From: Candidatus Heimdallarchaeota archaeon
GTDB taxonomy: Archaea; Asgardarchaeota; Heimdallarchaeia; Heimdallarchaeales; Heimdallarchaeaceae
Assembly: GCA_030603365.1 (NCBI GenBank)
Contig: JAUVXV010000003.1
Span: 186,001-250,000, forward strand
Reading direction: 5' to 3'
Length of the DNA stretch: 64,000 bases
This document shows positions 61,924 to 64,000 of this stretch, piece by piece (within the stretch, counting starts at the first letter, position 1; each line of letters begins with the position of its first letter). The notes under the pieces are model-generated. The model saw only the letters and a program-made list of their open reading frames with translations, was not told the DNA's origin and did no database searches. Both the position numbers and the translations under genes were made by a program.

Positions 61924-63318
61924 CTAGAAGATTTTTCTTTTACCCTTTTGTTCTTTCATCTCAAGAACTATCTCACTAATAAGATGGATGAGATTTGCAC
62001 TTAAAACGTCGACACTATTTTTTAGCTCTCTGATGGACTGAACTAAATCTCCCATCATTTGCGACTGTTCAGTGGAAGCTTCAGCTCTAGGTCGAGTAAC
62101 TTTTTGTGAATCAAGTTTCTGATCAAATATCATTAAATCTTTCTCGAACTGATCCATTTCAGGTGTTCTTGGTTCTGGAATAGATGAAATATCTGCTTTA
62201 GATTTCTTTCTCTCTTCTCTTTTTTGTTTCTCTCTTTGATCTTTTTCTTTCATCTTTTCCAGATAAGGAAGAACTTGAGAATAATCAATTCCTTCTCTTC
62301 TAGCCATATCTGTTAACAGAATATCTCTATATCCTTGATCCTCAATTTTCAATTCATCGATTTCTTTTTCTAATTCATGGATTATAGACATAGCTTCATA
62401 GATATCAGTTTTTGACATCTTTGGTTCAATTTCCTTAACTTCTATTTTTGTAGCTTTGACTTCGTCTCTTAATGTTTGCATAGCTTTTATAACTTCAGTT
62501 TTAACCTGATCAGTTTCTCCTCTGGAGAGTGCTTCCTTCACTAGATCAATTTTACTCACTGATTTATAGGGTTCTTTTTCCTCTTTTTCTTTAATCTCCA
62601 CTGGAGCAGTTTCTACTTGTTCTACTCCGGTATCTTCTTTCTCTCCTAAAGACATTGGAGGTGTTCCAATGTGAGCAAAAATGTTTTTAGCAAAAGTTGC
62701 ATTATCTTTAAGATCTAAACCTGCTTTTTTGTCTGAAAACATCAGGTAAGAGCCACATACAAACACTGTACCTAAACCATAAGATGTGATTGCTGCAACA
62801 GCACTACTTGGTGGGTCACTTGAACCACTTGTTCTCGCTAACTCCACATTTCCTTCATCTAGCTGCAAAGAACAACTGGAAACAACTACTATTTCCTTCA
62901 AATTATCTGTTATAGGATGCTGATAAAACTTCGATATAACTGCATTGCTTTCCAATTTTAATTCGAAGTTTTCATAATCAAAAATCTGATTTGATACAGT
63001 TGAGATTTTGAAATGCTTCAACAATGTATTTAGATTTGTACCTAAACCACTGTCCCCTCCTGCATTTGCAAAAATAGCTAAAGCTCCTCCTTCATCAACA
63101 AATCGAAGTAGAGCCTTTACTTCATGCCCATAAAGTTTACTCGAGTCTGGGCAGGGAAGAACTAGTACATCATAATCTGTGATGTTGGTATATTTTATTG
63201 GGTATGAATCATATCGTGCTACTTCGTGACCTTCATTTTCTAGAAGTTCACTTAATTTTTGGAAATTCTCGTGGATTTTTCCCCTTTCTTTTTGAGTTTC
63301 GTCAAATAATATCCTCAT
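61924..63318 (-). CDS. GIFT/GATase-like domain protein with coiled coil
   Basis: The 464-residue protein starts with a Rossmann-like domain (1-215): D-Y-D-V-L-V-L-P-C-P, A-L-A-I-F-A-N-A-G-G-D-S-G-L-G-T-N, V-V-S-S-C-S-L. This resembles the GIFT domain of the intraflagellar transport protein IFT52 and related class I glutamine amidotransferase-like domains. No catalytic Cys-His pair is evident. A charged linker and a long helical, coiled-coil part follow (about 245-464; M-K-E-K-D-Q-R-E-K-Q-K-R-E-E-R-K-K). GGGTG precedes the ATG. It heads the operon with DNA ligase and is divergent from a ParA/MinD gene. A scaffold role is inferred. Confidence 0.72.
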   Translation of the reverse strand: MRILFDETQKERGKIHENFQKLSELLENEGHEVARYDSYPIKYTNITDYDVLVLPCPDSSKLYGHEVKALLRFVDEGGALAIFANAGGDSGLGTNLNTLLKHFKISTVSNQIFDYENFELKLESNAVISKFYQHPITDNLKEIVVVSSCSLQLDEGNVELARTSGSSDPPSSAVAAITSYGLGTVFVCGSYLMFSDKKAGLDLKDNATFAKNIFAHIGTPPMSLGEKEDTGVEQVETAPVEIKEKEEKEPYKSVSKIDLVKEALSRGETDQVKTEVIKAMQTLRDEVKATKIEVKEIEPKMSKTDIYEAMSIIHELEKEIDELKIEDQGYRDILLTDMARREGIDYSQVLPYLEKMKEKDQREKQKREERKKSKADISSIPEPRTPEMDQFEKDLMIFDQKLDSQKVTRPRAEASTEQSQMMGDLVQSIRELKNSVDVLSANLIHLISEIVLEMKEQKGKRKIF

Positions 63319-63520
63319 ATAGACACCCTTTTTCCTGCTAGGAATTCTTTTCTCTCTTTATACTTACAATTTAATCCTTTATAATTATTAATCTTATTGA
63401 TGTAATATGTTGTTGTTGACGGGTTTTTAAGTAAAAAGAACTAAATATTAGTGATTTCTCTCAATTTAAGCAGTAAAGAATAAAAACCTCTATTTCATAG
63501 CACTATCATCCGGTGAATGA

Positions 63521-64000
63521 ATGACACAATTAGATTTCGCTAAATTAACAGAGTTAGCTTCGTCAAGATTAGATATTATCGTTTTACACTCCCAAAAAGG
63601 TGGACCAGGAAAAACAACATTATCTTGCAATATTGCTCATGAACTAGCTAAAAGAGGAAATAAAACCGTTCTTGTTGATCTAGATATTGCTCAACCAACA
63701 ATTCAACACATCTTTAAAATTCCCGATAAAAAAATCAAGCATACAATCAATGATATTCTTTTAGGAGAAGTTAAAGTTAATGAGGATGTTCTTCTTGAAA
63801 CTGAAAACTCCAACTTGCTTCTTATTGCTGCTAAGGAAAATGTGGAATACGGTGAAGGTTTGTTATCTTTGTTGGAAGGAATTCAGCAATACTCATTCTT
63901 TGCCTTACATGAAATGACAAAGTTTCTACTTAGAATGGGTTTTAGATATGTGATTTATGATTGTGCCCCTGGATATAGAATGGAATCTGTTAATGCTGCT
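63521..64000 (+). CDS. ParA/MinD-type ATPase, N-terminal part (runs off the right edge)
   Basis: The frame is open for 160 codons to the window end. GGTGA lies 4 nt before the ATG and a TATA-like ATAAAAAC about 35 nt further upstream. It has the deviant Walker A motif Q-K-G-G-P-G-K-T-T, with the signature Lys at its second position. V-L-V-D-L-D-I-A-Q-P is the switch I region and Y-V-I-Y-D-C-A-P-G the Walker B strand. Such ATPases place chromosomes, plasmids or division machinery by cycling on DNA or membrane. It is divergent from the GIFT/coiled-coil gene. Which subgroup it belongs to needs the missing C-terminus. Confidence 0.88.
   Translation, partial: MTQLDFAKLTELASSRLDIIVLHSQKGGPGKTTLSCNIAHELAKRGNKTVLVDLDIAQPTIQHIFKIPDKKIKHTINDILLGEVKVNEDVLLETENSNLLLIAAKENVEYGEGLLSLLEGIQQYSFFALHEMTKFLLRMGFRYVIYDCAPGYRMESVNAA

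Overview
The window is AT-rich and gene-dense. It reads as a chromosomal segment of an Asgard (Promethearchaeota) archaeon, perhaps of the Heimdallarchaeia type. The archaeal assignment rests on an archaeal-type ATP-dependent DNA ligase, a TrmB-family regulator, a tungsten/molybdenum aldehyde ferredoxin oxidoreductase, TATA boxes about 25 nt upstream of starts, and several apparently leaderless genes. The Asgard assignment rests mainly on a 119-residue profilin-like protein (58880-59239). It is supported by TPR proteins, a TPR protein ending in a longin/roadblock-like domain, HEAT-repeat proteins, an IFT52-like (GIFT) domain protein and very large PAS histidine kinases. No rRNA, tRNA, CRISPR array, transposase or phage gene was found. 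The exact lineage is inferred.

Layout. 1-2.5 kb: a cut-off sulfotransferase, a secreted poly-glycine protein, a DinB-like protein and a flavin-binding PPOX protein. 2.5-5.3 kb: an ABC-2 exporter operon ending in a TrmB regulator, preceded by two matching 21-bp palindromes that flank the TATA box. 5.4-17 kb: a TPP enzyme, a giant secreted repeat protein, a sugar-type symporter, thioredoxin reductase, a histidine kinase/response regulator pair and malic enzyme. 17-27 kb: a TPR protein, a beta-helix surface protein, acyl- and acetyltransferases, a short-chain dehydrogenase, a secreted phosphoesterase and a methyltransferase-like protein. 27-32 kb: one 1631-residue REC-(PAS)10-histidine kinase. 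32-38.8 kb: OB-fold-like and HEAT proteins, an unrecognised 427-residue protein with an aminotransferase, a DUF362-ferredoxin, an amidohydrolase and an unknown. 38.8-39.4 kb: a GC-rich structured island, a candidate non-coding RNA. 39.4-54.8 kb: a TPR-longin-like protein, homoserine dehydrogenase with AOR, an MFS pump, a HEAT protein, an MBL hydrolase, a HAD phosphatase, the TldD/TldE protease pair and a surface protein. 54.8-64 kb: RidA, an arginase-family enzyme, an 837-residue coiled-coil/PRC-barrel-like protein divergent from profilin, a DUF167 protein, an unknown, DNA ligase with a GIFT/coiled-coil protein, and a cut-off ParA/MinD ATPase.

The most interesting neighbourhood is 56-64 kb. 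There, profilin, a PRC-barrel/coiled-coil protein, a GIFT/coiled-coil protein and a ParA/MinD ATPase lie within about 8 kb. This suggests, but does not prove, a cytoskeleton or cell-organisation locus. Other notable points are the TrmB operator pair, a tldD gene whose best ribosome-binding site points at an ATC codon, a TPR paralogue pair with different C-terminal ends, and the candidate RNA at about 38880-39070.
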